This document shows positions 17,119 to 26,251 of a stretch of DNA of 64,000 bases, one piece after another. A program made the translations under genes and the position numbers. The stretch is taken from NCBI RefSeq assembly GCF_003626635.1, contig NZ_RAZT01000006.1:186001-250000 (forward strand), written 5' to 3'. The DNA comes from Micromonospora musae. Its GTDB lineage: Bacteria; Actinomycetota; Actinomycetes; Mycobacteriales; Micromonosporaceae. Under the pieces are notes generated by a model, which saw only the letters and a list, made by a program, of their open reading frames with translations, did not search any database and was not told the origin of the DNA. How positions within the stretch are numbered: position 1 is the stretch's first letter; each line of letters opens with the position of its first letter.

Positions 17119-17506
17119 CCATGGATTATGGATGGTCTCGAAGACGCAAAGTTGTCCGCACCGTCGTCGGGATGTGCGAACGTCGCCGGCTTTCTAGGGC
17201 GTAGGCAACCATCACCGAGTGCACGGACATCGGCGGGCTCTTCGTCGACCCTGTGTTCCCGCACGAGCCACTGCGCGCTACACCCCGGTGAGCTGCGCGC
17301 CGTCCGGACCGCTCCTCGCCGCGATCGACGGCGCGGGGCCGACTTGGTTCGGAAAAGTCGGCGTCGACGGCGCACAGTCGGCCGATCGGCCTCCCTCCGG
17401 CCCGTCAGCGGGCTCCCCCGTCCGAGGGAGCATGCTCACCCATCGCGGGGAGGTCTGGCATTTCGGTGCGCGAGATGCTGGTGCAATCGGAACGAAGGGA
17501 CACACC
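17119..17506. other. Intergenic stretch before the small coupled ORF
   Basis: Nearly 390 bases with no recognisable protein on either strand. It separates the divergent kinase-like gene from the 17507 ORF and should hold both promoters, but I could not assign boxes with confidence. Confidence 0.45.
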
Positions 17507-17644
17507 GTGACCACCGTAAGACCTGAGCCGTCGCCTCCGCTGCTCGGCGACGGGCGTCGGCCGGTACGGACAGCCAACCTCGTACCGCTGCGGACGCTGC
17601 CGTTGGGCCCATGTCAGATGCGGCTGCCGAAAGCGGCCGTATGA
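17507..17644 (+). CDS. 45-residue ORF coupled to the MBL-fold gene
   Basis: A short frame beginning with GTG, with GAAGGGA (17493-17499) seven bases before it, and stopping at a TGA that overlaps the ATG of the next gene (ATGA). The peptide starts VTTVRPEPSPPLLGDGRRP and ends LPKAAV; it has no signal or membrane segment and no known family. The ribosome site and the overlap suggest it is translated and may couple translation of the hydrolase. It could equally be the surviving end of a degraded upstream gene. Confidence 0.4.
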   Translation: MTTVRPEPSPPLLGDGRRPVRTANLVPLRTLPLGPCQMRLPKAAV

Positions 17645-18480
17645 ACACCACGATCGTCGAGGACCTGCCGGTGGCACCGCGATGGTTTCGCCTCACCGCG
17701 CTAGACGAGCGCACCACCCTGATCGAGGAACCTCACGTCCGTGGCCTGCTGCGCGCGAATATCTGGCACCTGCGTGGCCGCGAAGGCGATCTCCTCATCG
17801 ACTGCGGACTGGGCGTCACCACGCTGGCACCGCTGCTGCGCGAACGCTTCGACCGCGAACCCGCGCTGGTCCTGACTCATGGACACCTCGACCACATGGG
17901 CTCCGCGCACGAGTTCAGCCGGGTCTGGGCGCATCCGCTCGAACACGTCGACAGTCCCGCTCCCGGCTCCCTGCTGGGTCCCGTCCTGGCCGCCCAAATG
18001 GGTCTGCGCGAGACCCTGCCGCCCGCGCTGCTGACCGCCCGTCCGCACAGCGACTACGACCTCGGAAACTACCGAGTCCAACCCGCGACGCCCACCCGCT
18101 CACTGGCCGACGGCGACATCTTGGACCTGGGCGACCGCCGGCTGACCGTCCTGCACCTGCCCGGTCACAGTCCCGGCAGCATCGCCCTGTTCGACGAACA
18201 TGACGGCACGCTGTTCAGCGGGGACGTCATCTACGACGACGTCCTGCTCGACTCCCTGCCCGGCAGCGACCCCGAACAGTACGCACACTCTCTCCGGCGG
18301 CTACGCAGCCTGCCGGTACGGCTGGTGCACGCGGGACACGGACGCGGCTTCGGTCAGGAGCGCCTGCACCACCTCATCGACGATTACCTGCGTGAGCACC
18401 TTGACGCGACCGACGAGCACCGTCGCGGGAACGAACGCGATACGTCGAAGTCAATGCGCCAAGGAGATCACTCGCGCTGA
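17641..18480 (+). CDS. Metallo-beta-lactamase-fold hydrolase
   Basis: A 279-residue soluble metallohydrolase. The metal-binding motif THGHLDH gives H80, H82, D84 and H85. LHLPGHSPGS and LFSGDVIYDD supply the next His and bridging Asp, and LVHAGHGRGF the last His. These are the full zinc ligands of the glyoxalase II/beta-lactamase-like superfamily, so it should be active, but the substrate (thioester, lactone or other ester) is not evident. ATG 17641 overlaps the preceding small ORF; ATG 17611 is an alternative. The DoxX-like gene follows 48 nt after its stop. Confidence 0.88.
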   Translation: MNTTIVEDLPVAPRWFRLTALDERTTLIEEPHVRGLLRANIWHLRGREGDLLIDCGLGVTTLAPLLRERFDREPALVLTHGHLDHMGSAHEFSRVWAHPLEHVDSPAPGSLLGPVLAAQMGLRETLPPALLTARPHSDYDLGNYRVQPATPTRSLADGDILDLGDRRLTVLHLPGHSPGSIALFDEHDGTLFSGDVIYDDVLLDSLPGSDPEQYAHSLRRLRSLPVRLVHAGHGRGFGQERLHHLIDDYLREHLDATDEHRRGNERDTSKSMRQGDHSR

Positions 18481-18528
18481 GGAGATCCGGCACCGCGGGG
18501 GCGCCTTCCGACGCAGAGAGGGGATCTC

Positions 18529-18885
18529 ATGTTCGCCGCGTACGTCACGGTCACCATCGTCGCCGCCGTCTTCACCGGCTCCGCGGCCGTCACCTACCTG
18601 GCCGGGCACCGCTACCCGAAGGCCCAGTTGGACATGAAGCGCCTGCCCCGCTCGTGGGGACCGAAGTTGGGCATGTTGCTCGCGGCGGGTTCGTTGGGGT
18701 TGCTGTCCGGATTCGCCGTGCCGCTGCTGGGTGCGCTCGCCGCCGCCGGCCTCGTGCTCTACTTCATCGGCGCGTTCGGCGCCCACCTGCGGGTAGGTTC
18801 CCGCCAACTTGTCGGACCGGCCGCGTTCCTCGCCGTCTCCCTGGCCGCACTGGTCCTGATCCTCAACTACCACGACCCGTGGTGA
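18529..18885 (+). CDS. DoxX-like small membrane protein
   Basis: A 118-residue membrane protein with four hydrophobic helices (AAYVTVTIVAAVFTGSAAVTYLAG; LGMLLAAGSLGLLSGFAVPLLG; LGALAAAGLVLYFIGAFGAHL; AAFLAVSLAALVLIL). The layout and the AHLRVG loop fit the DoxX_2/DoxX-like family, whose members accompany redox enzymes. GAGAGGGG about five bases before the ATG supports the start. It probably shares a transcript with the MBL-fold hydrolase upstream. The function is unknown. Confidence 0.75.
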   Translation: MFAAYVTVTIVAAVFTGSAAVTYLAGHRYPKAQLDMKRLPRSWGPKLGMLLAAGSLGLLSGFAVPLLGALAAAGLVLYFIGAFGAHLRVGSRQLVGPAAFLAVSLAALVLILNYHDPW

Positions 18886-19002
18886 CCCGCCGCCATACGT
18901 CCAAACCGAAGGTGGTGCGACTTGTCGAATGAGGATTTCGAGCCGTCGAGGCCGATGTGCAACGATCCGAAACACCTGATATGCCCGCTAGACTCCCGAG
19001 GT

Positions 19003-20928
19003 ATGACTGACCACGCGCAGTCCTTGCTGAGCACCATCGGTGGACCCCAGGACCTCAAGACCCTGGCACCCGAGCAGATGACAGTGCTGGGTGCGGAGAT
19101 CCGGGACTTCATGATCGCTAAGGTGGCGCGCACCGGCGGTCACATCGGCCCCAACCTCGGTGTCGTCGAGCTGACGCTTGCGATGCACCGGATCTTCGAC
19201 AGCCCGCGCGACCGTTTTATCTTCGACACGGGGCACCAGGCCTACGTGCACAAGATTCTGACCGGACGGCAGCGCGGGTTCGACCTCTTGAAGCAGCGAG
19301 GCGGGCTCACGGGATACCCGAGCCGAGCCGAGAGCGAACACGATCTCGTCGAGAACTGTCACGCCTCCACCGCGTTGTCCTACGCCGACGGAATGGCCAA
19401 GGCCTACGCCCTGCGGGGCGAGCGGCGGCACGTCGTGGCGGTAGTGGGGGACGGTGCCCTCACCGGTGGTATGTGCTGGGAGGCGCTCAACAACATCGCC
19501 GCCACCGGCAACCGGCTGGTCATCATCGTCAACGACAACGGTCGCTCCTACGCGCCGACCATCGGCGGGCTCGCCGATCACCTCGCGTCCCTGCGGCTCA
19601 ACCCGGCGTACGAGAAGGTGCTCGAACTCGCCAAGGACGCCCTGGAGAAGGCGCCGTTGGTCGGCAAGCAGCTGTTCGACACCCTGCACGCGGTGAAGAA
19701 GGGCATCAAGGACGCCGTGGCGCCGCAAGCGATGTTCGAGGACCTCGGGATCAAGTACGTCGGACCGGTCGATGGCCACGATCAGGCGGCGATGGAGTCA
19801 GCACTCACCCGGGCCAAGCGGTTCGGCGGCCCGGTCATCGTGCACGCGGTGACGCAGAAGGGGCACGGTTACGCACCCGCCGAGCAGGATGAGGCCGACC
19901 GGCTGCACGCGCCTGGAGCCTTCGATCCGGAGACGGGCAAGCCGCTGGCTGCGTGGAGCCTCAAGTGGACGAAGGTGTTCGCCGACGAGCTGGTGGCGAT
20001 CGCGGGTGAGCGGCCCGATGTCGTCGGCATTACGGCTGCCATGCCGGAGTCGACAGGTATCGACAAGCTCGCCGCCGCGTACCCGGACCGGGCGTTCGAC
20101 GTCGGTATCGCGGAGCAGCACGCCACCACGTCAGCCGCGGGGCTCGCGCTGGCCGGGCTGCACCCGGTGGTGGCCATCTATGCGACGTTCCTGAACCGGG
20201 CTTTCGACCAGGTGCTGCTGGATGTGGCACTGCACAAGCTGCCCGTGACCTTCGTGCTCGACCGGGCAGGCATCACCGGGCCGGACGGGCCCAGCCACTA
20301 CGGCATTTGGGATCTGTCCATCCTCGGTGTCGTGCCGGGCCTCCGGGTGGCCGCGCCTCGTGACGCTGAGACCCTGCGCACGTCACTGCGCGAGGCGGTG
20401 GCGATCAACGACGGCCCGACCGTGGTGCGCTTCCCGACCGGGTCGGTGCCGGCGGCGCTGCCCGCGCTGCGTCAGGTCGGCGGTGTCGACGTGCTCGCCG
20501 AGACGCCTGAGCGCGAGGATGTCCTGCTGGTCACGGTAGGACCCTTTGCTCACCTCGGCGTACAGGTCGCGGCCGAGCTGGCGAAACGCGGCTTCGGCGT
20601 GACAGTGGTCGACCCACGCTGGGTCCGTCCCGTACCGGTCGAGCTGGTTCAACTCGCGGGCTCGCACAAGCTGGTCGTGACGATCGAGGACGGCGTACGC
20701 AACGGTGGCATCGGCGACGCGGTCGCCAGACTGCTGCGTGACCACGACCTGGATGTGCCACTGCGCGACCTGGGTGTGCCCGCGCGGTGGATCGACCATG
20801 GCACCCGCTCCGAGATTCTCGCTGAGGTCGGCCTGACGGTTCCCGATGTGACGGAGCGGGTCGGGGGCTGGATCGAGGCGTTGTCGGTGCCTGCCAAGCC
20901 GGGGCTGTCCAGCGTCAGTCGCGGCTAG
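19003..20928 (+). CDS. dxs: 1-deoxy-D-xylulose-5-phosphate synthase
   Basis: A 641-residue enzyme that condenses pyruvate and glyceraldehyde-3-phosphate, using thiamine diphosphate, to start the MEP isoprenoid pathway. Full length for the family. The N-terminal domain has [14 protein letters not shown] (45-58), [15 protein letters not shown] and the thiamine/Mg motif [16 protein letters not shown]...NDN (149-179). The central domain has [16 protein letters not shown] with the catalytic Glu, and the C-terminal transketolase domain follows. ATG 19003 lies 8 nt after a TAGACT -10-like box, giving a very short leader; a TTG at 18922 is unlikely. A methyltransferase and menG follow on the same strand, suggesting supply of isoprenoid precursor for menaquinone or a specialised product. 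Confidence 0.95.
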   Translation: MTDHAQSLLSTIGGPQDLKTLAPEQMTVLGAEIRDFMIAKVARTGGHIGPNLGVVELTLAMHRIFDSPRDRFIFDTGHQAYVHKILTGRQRGFDLLKQRGGLTGYPSRAESEHDLVENCHASTALSYADGMAKAYALRGERRHVVAVVGDGALTGGMCWEALNNIAATGNRLVIIVNDNGRSYAPTIGGLADHLASLRLNPAYEKVLELAKDALEKAPLVGKQLFDTLHAVKKGIKDAVAPQAMFEDLGIKYVGPVDGHDQAAMESALTRAKRFGGPVIVHAVTQKGHGYAPAEQDEADRLHAPGAFDPETGKPLAAWSLKWTKVFADELVAIAGERPDVVGITAAMPESTGIDKLAAAYPDRAFDVGIAEQHATTSAAGLALAGLHPVVAIYATFLNRAFDQVLLDVALHKLPVTFVLDRAGITGPDGPSHYGIWDLSILGVVPGLRVAAPRDAETLRTSLREAVAINDGPTVVRFPTGSVPAALPALRQVGGVDVLAETPEREDVLLVTVGPFAHLGVQVAAELAKRGFGVTVVDPRWVRPVPVELVQLAGSHKLVVTIEDGVRNGGIGDAVARLLRDHDLDVPLRDLGVPARWIDHGTRSEILAEVGLTVPDVTERVGGWIEALSVPAKPGLSSVSRG

Positions 20929-21146
20929 CGGGTCTGCGCCTCGATCCGGCCGAGATCTCTGCCTGCGCGGCTGCGGCAAGCCTGAGGCAATGCCGGCAAG
21001 CTCTTGAGGCACAGGTCTCGCCGGGACGTATTCCGACCAGTCGCGGTCGGCGATGCCGGAGTGAGAGGCGCTGCGACGGACTGGGTCCGCCACGCTCACC
21101 CGGGACCATCGGATTCAAGGGCGCCTTCCGTGATGAGGGAGGCGTG

Positions 21147-21953
21147 ATGAGTGCATCCGTGACCACGTGGGGTGCGGGCGACTATCCGGCCATGGCGCGG
21201 CGGCTGATGCCGGTCGCCGAAGCGGTGGTGGCAGCTGCTGCGATCCAGCCGGATGACCGGGTGGTCGACGTCGGCACCGGTACGGGCAACGCCGCGATAC
21301 TGGCCGCACAGTGCGGAGCCCGTATCGTCGGGGTGGATCTGGAGCCCGCGCTGCTGGAGCTGGCTCGGCGGCGTGCCGCGGGTGACGCCCTGGCGGTCGA
21401 TTGGCGGGTCGGCGACGCGTGCCGGTTACCCCTTCCAGACGACTCGGCCGACGTGGTCCTGTCCGTGTTCGGCGTGATCTACGCGAACGACCACGACGCG
21501 GCAGCCCGAGAGCTGAGCCGGGTGTCTGCCCCCTCGGGCCGAGTCCTGCTGGCCGCCTGGACACCGGGCAGTCTGTTGCCGGCCATGGGGCAGGTCCTCG
21601 GCCCATATCTACCGCCGCCGCCGGCCGCAGGCGCCCCGCCGAGCCAGTGGGGTGACCGCGAGCTGGTCGGACGGCTCCTCGCAGCCGCCGGCCTGCGGAT
21701 CACGTCGGCTGTCGTTCACCGGTTGGGTTTGAGCTTCGCCAACGCCGACACAGCGACCAACCTGCTGATCGACAGCGCCGGGCACGTCGTCGCCGAACGG
21801 GAACTGCTCGTGGCACAACGTCGGTGGGAGGCGTTGCGCGCCGACCTACGTTCGTTCGTTGACGATCGCGGGGTGGCCGATGGCGGTCACTTCCGGCTGG
21901 AGCTCGAATACCTGCTTGTGACGGCCACGCCGGCATCGGAGGTGACAGTATGA
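21147..21953 (+). CDS. Class I SAM-dependent methyltransferase
   Basis: A 268-residue methyltransferase. Motif [14 protein letters not shown] is at about 40-52, the acidic [14 protein letters not shown] comes next, and [37 protein letters not shown] carries motif II and post-I features of the UbiE/Methyltransf_11 family. GAGGGAG lies directly upstream; a GTG one codon before the ATG is also possible. Its last codon overlaps the menG start (ATGA), so the two are made together, and dxs lies 218 bases upstream in the same direction. The acceptor is unknown; a quinone, terpenoid or polyketide is plausible from context. Confidence 0.85.
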   Translation: MSASVTTWGAGDYPAMARRLMPVAEAVVAAAAIQPDDRVVDVGTGTGNAAILAAQCGARIVGVDLEPALLELARRRAAGDALAVDWRVGDACRLPLPDDSADVVLSVFGVIYANDHDAAARELSRVSAPSGRVLLAAWTPGSLLPAMGQVLGPYLPPPPAAGAPPSQWGDRELVGRLLAAAGLRITSAVVHRLGLSFANADTATNLLIDSAGHVVAERELLVAQRRWEALRADLRSFVDDRGVADGGHFRLELEYLLVTATPASEVTV

Positions 21954-22642
21954 CGCGCGCGCAGCTGGACAAGCAGCCGCCGGCGGTCGCCGCGATGTTC
22001 GACGGCGTCGCCGAACGGTACGACCTGGCCAACAGGATCATCTCGTTAGGCCAGGACGCCCGGTGGCGGCGAGCGACCAGAGCCGCGTTGGGCCTGCGCC
22101 CAGGCGAACGCGTGCTCGACGTGGGCGCCGGCACCGGCGTCTCCACCGAGGAACTGGCCCGCGCCGGGGTGTACGCAGTGGGAGTGGACCTCTCCACCGG
22201 CATGCTGCAGGTCGGCGGACGCGTCCGGCCCGCGGTGCCGCTGGCGGCAGGCGACGCGCTGCGCCTGCCGTTCCCGGATGGCGCGTTCGATGCGGTGACC
22301 ACTTCCTTCGCGCTGCGCAACGTGGTCGATCTCGAGGCTGCCTTACGCGAGTTCGCCCGGGTCGTCAGGCCAGGCGGGCGGCTCGTGGTCTGCGAGTGCA
22401 GTCACCCGACGAACCCCGCATTTCGTACGCTCTACCTCGCCCACCTACTCCGGGCGATACCCGTAGTGACCCGATGGCTTTCCAGCAACCCGGACGCCTA
22501 CGTCTACTTGATCGAATCCATCCGTGCCTGGCCGAACCAGCCGGACCTGGCGAAGCGGATCGCCGCGTCGGGCTGGCAGCGGGTCGGTTGGCGCAACCTC
22601 AGTGGCGGTGTCGCCGCGCTGCACCGCGCCACCCGCCGTTGA
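21950..22642 (+). CDS. menG: Demethylmenaquinone methyltransferase (UbiE/MenG family)
   Basis: A 230-residue UbiE-family enzyme that adds the C-methyl group in the last step of menaquinone synthesis. Family signatures are [18 protein letters not shown] (near 24-41), motif [36 protein letters not shown], and [20 protein letters not shown] near the end. Length matches bacterial MenG. The start overlaps the upstream methyltransferase stop by 4 nt. Because MenG acts on a prenylated quinone, its pairing with dxs is biochemically sensible. It could be the housekeeping menG or a paralogue serving a specialised pathway; only the rest of the genome can say. Confidence 0.88.
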   Translation: MTRAQLDKQPPAVAAMFDGVAERYDLANRIISLGQDARWRRATRAALGLRPGERVLDVGAGTGVSTEELARAGVYAVGVDLSTGMLQVGGRVRPAVPLAAGDALRLPFPDGAFDAVTTSFALRNVVDLEAALREFARVVRPGGRLVVCECSHPTNPAFRTLYLAHLLRAIPVVTRWLSSNPDAYVYLIESIRAWPNQPDLAKRIAASGWQRVGWRNLSGGVAALHRATRR

Positions 22643-22720
22643 TTCGTCTGCTCCGGGAAACGTCCGCTTCCGCCGCAGAAGGCACGATGACACGGGCGCA
22701 CTCGTCGACCGCCACTGCCG

Positions 22721-22933
22721 TCAATCAGCAAAGGCGAGGCCACGCTCAGCCAGTGCGGCGGCAAGGGTGCGGACCGCCTTCGGCCCGACCCCGTGCAGAG
22801 CCAGTAGATCGCGGCGCCGGTGGGCGGCCACTTGCGCAAGCGTGGTGATACCGGCTTCGAGCAAGGCGGTGTTGGCTGGTCGTCCGATCGGTGGCAGGTC
22901 ACCGATCTGTGCGGGTTCGCGGCGAGTACTCAT
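22721..22933 (-). CDS. Small helix-hairpin-helix protein
   Basis: A 70-residue protein formed almost entirely by a helix-hairpin-helix unit resembling the RNA polymerase alpha C-terminal domain: IGRPANTALLEAGITTLAQVAAH, then LLALHGVGPKAVRTLAAALAERGL. Such proteins may bind DNA without sequence specificity. On the minus strand a TAATAT -10-like box lies nine bases before the ATG. It is convergent with menG, with a gap of under 80 bases. Stand-alone proteins of this kind are common in actinobacteria and uncharacterised. Confidence 0.8.
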   Translation of the reverse strand: MSTRREPAQIGDLPPIGRPANTALLEAGITTLAQVAAHRRRDLLALHGVGPKAVRTLAAALAERGLAFAD

Positions 22934-23096
22934 GCGATCACGATATTAGTCCGCCCACTGAATTCGCGGAGCTTGTCAAGGGCTCCGCGTCTCTACGCGG
23001 TGGATCATCGACCACGCTCGAAGTCCATTACCGACATTCCTGGTTCGGTTGAGGCGACCCCCGGCCTTCTGGGTGTCGAACCACGACAATGTAGCG

Positions 23097-24308
23097 ATGA
23101 AGCGGATCTTTCGGTCCCGGCCGATCATGACCGAGGAGACGCACCGGGCGACCACGGTCGAGATCTTCTTCGACCTCGTGTTCATCTTCGCTCTCACCCG
23201 GATCGTCCTGCTCATGGGGCGGCCGCCCACGTTTCTCAGCTTGGCGCAGGGGCTCATCCTCCTGCTGCTGCTCTGGACCACCTGGACCATCTACACCTGG
23301 GTGGGCAACCTGGTCCGCGCCGACGCCGGCCTGGTCCCCGCCGGAGCGATCGTGGCGATGGCGGCCGTCTTCGTGGCCGCCCTGGTCATACCGAATGCCT
23401 GGCAGCACGGGAACGAGGTCATGGACGCACCCCTGATCCTGGCCTTGGCCTACATCGCACTTCGAGCGATCAACATCGCCCTCGGCCTGCACGCAGCGGG
23501 TGGCGACCGGCAACTGCGCTTCACGCAGGGCCTCTTCGCGACCACGGCAATCCTCGCGTGGATACCGCTCGTCCTCGGCGCCCTGCTCCACGGAACCGCT
23601 CAGACCCTGCTCTGGGGAGCGGCATTCGTCATCGACCTCAGCGGCGGCGTCATCGCCTCGGCCGTCAGCGGGTGGCGGCTGCGCAGCCCCAGCCACTTCG
23701 CCGAACGGCACGGCCTGGTGTTGATCATCGCGCTCGGTGAGTCACTGATCTCGGTGGGGACCGGAGCCGAGTTGGCAGTGACGCGCGGCCCGGTCCTGCT
23801 GGCAGCGTTGCTCGCGATCACCAACGCGGTGTGCGGGTGGCGGCTCTACTTCAAAGAGACCGCGATGGTCGCGCGCCGCGGCTTGGAAACGGCACCTAGC
23901 GCACAGCGCGGTCGGATAGCCACCTACGCGTACAGTCTGGCGCACTTTCCTCTGGTCGCCGGCGTCATCTACGGCGCGCTTGGCGTCGAACAAGTCCTCG
24001 GCCACCTGGCCCATGGCGAGCCCTGGCACGACACCCGGCTGGACTGGGCCTCCACCGTCGCGTTGTACGGCGGGACGGTTCTTTACCTCACCGGTCGACT
24101 ACTGTTCCTCCGGCTCGCCGTCCAGTCCGCCCCACGAGCGCAGATAGTCGCCATCGGCGTGGCGCTGCTGCTGCTACCCGCCGCCCGGAACCTGCCCGCC
24201 CTGGCCGCGCTCGGGCTCCTCACCGCGTTCCTCGTCGCCCTGGTCTGGTACGAGCAGTTCAGCGTGGGCTCACGACACCCAGTCGCGGGCGAGGCAACTC
24301 CGGCCTGA
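23097..24308 (+). CDS. Low temperature requirement A (LtrA) family membrane protein
   Basis: A 403-residue polytopic membrane protein. The LtrA signature VEIFFDLVFIFALTRIV occurs near residue 20, and about ten hydrophobic segments follow, including HFAERHGLVLIIALGESLISVG, another family hallmark. ATG 23097 is the second methionine of the open frame and sits well before the signature; the shorter MTEETHRATT start is also possible. The molecular function of LtrA proteins is unsettled (named from cold-sensitive Listeria mutants). A second family member occurs at 57923-59137. Confidence 0.85.
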   Translation: MKRIFRSRPIMTEETHRATTVEIFFDLVFIFALTRIVLLMGRPPTFLSLAQGLILLLLLWTTWTIYTWVGNLVRADAGLVPAGAIVAMAAVFVAALVIPNAWQHGNEVMDAPLILALAYIALRAINIALGLHAAGGDRQLRFTQGLFATTAILAWIPLVLGALLHGTAQTLLWGAAFVIDLSGGVIASAVSGWRLRSPSHFAERHGLVLIIALGESLISVGTGAELAVTRGPVLLAALLAITNAVCGWRLYFKETAMVARRGLETAPSAQRGRIATYAYSLAHFPLVAGVIYGALGVEQVLGHLAHGEPWHDTRLDWASTVALYGGTVLYLTGRLLFLRLAVQSAPRAQIVAIGVALLLLPAARNLPALAALGLLTAFLVALVWYEQFSVGSRHPVAGEATPA

Positions 24309-24446
24309 CCCATTCCGACCGTGAGGTGTCGAGCGTTCCGCCACGCCCCCACGGGCAGCCCGTGTCAGGCAGCGGACGCCGAACGCCGCGACGGAGAGGA
24401 TCCTTCAATACAGTCGAGGACCGCCGGCTGAGGGCGTGCCAGCTCA

Positions 24447-25022
24447 TCACCAGCCGACCCGAGCGCCTGAGGCCCGCTCCGGGAACCCGCGGGCTCGACT
24501 TTTCCTGTGCCCATCGTCGTTAGCCGGACATGGCGCGCGGCCCTCGGAGGATGACGGGGAAGCGTTCGGTCGCCCGGCTGCGCCGGGGCCCGGCAGCAGG
24601 TCGATGTCGTTTGCGTGCATCGGCTCGCCGCACTGGGCGCAGCTCAGGTCGACACTGCTGATCTCGCCGCAGGCGCGGTGGCGGTAGAGCACGGGTGGGC
24701 CGGCCGCGCCGGCGAGCCACTTGTCTCCCCAGCCGACCATCACCATGAGCAGGTCGACCAGCTCGGTGCCCTTCTCCGTCAGGACGTACTCGTAGCGGGG
24801 TCGCCGGTCGTAGGGGCGGCGCTCGAGCACGCCCTGCTCGACGAGGTGGTTCAGCCTCTCGGTCAGAACCTTGCGCGAGATGCCGAGGTCGCCCTGGAGT
24901 TGCTCGAACCGGGTGAGCCCGACCCACACGTCGCGCAGGATCAGCGGTGACCAGGGCTCTCCGATCACGTCGAGCGTACGTGCGATCGAGCAGGCCATCT
25001 TGCTGAAGTCCGTGCGCTGCAT
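24447..25022 (-). CDS. HxlR-family transcriptional regulator
   Basis: A 191-residue winged-helix regulator. The HxlR core covers about 8-105: FSKMACSIARTLDVIGEPWSPLILRDVWVGLTRFEQL, with the conserved Cys near 11, then LGISRKVLTERLNHLVEQGVLERR as recognition helix and wing. A C-terminal extension carries HRACGE...LSCAQCGEPM, a possible zinc or redox cysteine cluster, and a polar tail. It is divergent from the reductase gene at 25113. The 90-bp gap holds two near-identical inverted repeats, so it should repress both itself and its target in response to a thiol-reactive or aldehyde stress. Confidence 0.9.
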   Translation of the reverse strand: MQRTDFSKMACSIARTLDVIGEPWSPLILRDVWVGLTRFEQLQGDLGISRKVLTERLNHLVEQGVLERRPYDRRPRYEYVLTEKGTELVDLLMVMVGWGDKWLAGAAGPPVLYRHRACGEISSVDLSCAQCGEPMHANDIDLLPGPGAAGRPNASPSSSEGRAPCPANDDGHRKSRARGFPERASGARVGW

Positions 25023-25043
25023 GGGCTCAGTTTACCAATCGGG

Positions 25044-25058
25044 GTTCCCTGAGGGAAC
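25044..25058. promoter_or_regulatory. HxlR operator, site 1
   Basis: GTTCCCTGAGGGAAC is a perfect 7-1-7 inverted repeat 22 nt upstream of the HxlR start. A second copy lies 36 nt away, nearer the divergent reductase gene. Confidence 0.75.
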
Positions 25059-25078
25059 TTGAGTTGTTACGGTCACAG

Positions 25079-25094
25079 GGTCCCTTGAGGGAAC
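25079..25094. promoter_or_regulatory. HxlR operator, site 2
   Basis: GGTCCCTTGAGGGAAC matches site 1 (with one flanking base) at 14 of 16 positions and keeps the inverted arms. It ends 18 nt before the reductase ATG, where bound regulator would block transcription or initiation. Confidence 0.7.
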
Positions 25095-25112
25095 CCAGGA
25101 AGGATCGCGGAG

Positions 25113-25706
25113 ATGAGCAAGGTCATCAGCGCCCACGCCGTCTCGGTCGACGGTTACATCACCGGCCGGGAACCCGGCGCGGGGCGCGGGCTCGGCGACG
25201 GCACGATGCTCTTCGACTGGTACTTCAACGGCGACACCCCCAGCCAGGTCTTCGACGGATTCCGGTTGAGCGCGCCCAGCGCCCGGATCTTCGACGCCTT
25301 CGCCCGGCGAGTGGGCGCAGTCGTGGCAGGCCGCAACACCTACGAGGACTCCGAGCACTTCGGCGGCGGCAGCCCCCACCCGGCGGCCCCACTGATCCTC
25401 CTCAGCCACCGGCCGGCACCGGAGCTGACCGAACGGCAGACCCTCGTCACCACCGGCATCGAAGACGCAGTCGCCACGGCCCGCGAGGCCGCCGGCGCCA
25501 AGGACGTCGGCCTCATGGGCGGTGGCGTCGTGACCGAGGCGCTGAAGGCGGGCCTCGTCGACGAGGTGGTTCTCCATCAGGTGCCGGTCCTGCTCGGCGG
25601 CGGGCGCCCCTTCTTCCAGTCACTGCCCGAGCACGTGCGCCTCCGGCTCATCGAGGCCGTCCCGGCGCCCGGCGTCACCCACCTCCACTACGCCGTCGAG
25701 CGATGA
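25113..25706 (+). CDS. Dihydrofolate-reductase-fold (RibD C-terminal family) reductase
   Basis: A 197-residue NADPH-dependent reductase-like protein. It opens MSKVISAHAVSVDGYITG as the family does, has GAVVAGRNTYEDSEHFGG with the nucleotide-binding glycines, then KDVGLMGGGVVTEALKAGLVDEVVLHQVPVLLGGGRPFF, the RibD_C hallmark. Its start follows AGGAAGGATCGCGGAG. It is divergent from the HxlR regulator and overlaps the downstream frame (ATGA). The substrate is unknown; family members reduce pterins, pyrimidines or xenobiotics. A decayed copy of its last third lies at 29193-29303. Confidence 0.88.
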   Translation: MSKVISAHAVSVDGYITGREPGAGRGLGDGTMLFDWYFNGDTPSQVFDGFRLSAPSARIFDAFARRVGAVVAGRNTYEDSEHFGGGSPHPAAPLILLSHRPAPELTERQTLVTTGIEDAVATAREAAGAKDVGLMGGGVVTEALKAGLVDEVVLHQVPVLLGGGRPFFQSLPEHVRLRLIEAVPAPGVTHLHYAVER

Positions 25707-25789
25707 CCGGCATCACCGGCGCGGCGGCCTCGCTCGCCGATCAGCACCGCCAGAAGCCCGCCCGGAACCTAGGCCAGGAGATGACGACC

Positions 25790-26173
25790 ATGCTCAACCC
25801 CGACGTACGCCGCGTGCTCGACAGCACCCCGATCGCCCACCTCGCCACCGTCCTGCCCGACGGCGCCCCGCACTCCGTTCCGGTCTGGATCGGCACGCAC
25901 GGCGAACACATCGTGATCCTCACCGGTCCGGGCAGCCGCAAGGCCCGCAACCTGCGCCGCGACCCGCGGGTAGCGCTCTCCCTGACACCAGCCGACAACC
26001 CGGCCCAGCCAATCATCGTCCGCGGCCGCGTGATCGAGTGGCTCGAAGGCGACGCGGGCTGGACGGTCATCGACCAACTCGCCACCAAGTACATCGGCCA
26101 GCCGTACTCGCGAAGCGAGGAGCGCGTCGTCGCGGTCATCGAACCCGAGCGGCAGACGGTGGGCATCGGATGA
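25790..26173 (+). CDS. PPOX-class F420/FMN-dependent oxidoreductase
   Basis: A 127-residue split-barrel protein of the pyridoxamine-phosphate-oxidase-like class, which in actinobacteria often uses F420 or FMN. It reads MLNPDVRRVLDSTPIAHLATVLPDGAPHSVPVW, then GPGSRKARNLRRDPRVALSL and the final VVAVIEPERQTVGIG, all typical of TIGR03618/03666-type members. ATG 25790 is chosen because AGGAG (25776-25780) lies nine bases before it; an ATG overlapping the reductase stop at 25703 would give 157 residues. It probably works with the upstream reductase under HxlR control. A frameshifted copy is at 29366-29634. Confidence 0.85.
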   Translation: MLNPDVRRVLDSTPIAHLATVLPDGAPHSVPVWIGTHGEHIVILTGPGSRKARNLRRDPRVALSLTPADNPAQPIIVRGRVIEWLEGDAGWTVIDQLATKYIGQPYSRSEERVVAVIEPERQTVGIG

Positions 26174-26251
26174 GCGGGTCGAGCACTCGCAGGAGATAGG
26201 GGCCATTCGATCATTTGATCCGCTGGCTGCCGGTGGTCGAGAATCGGCGCC

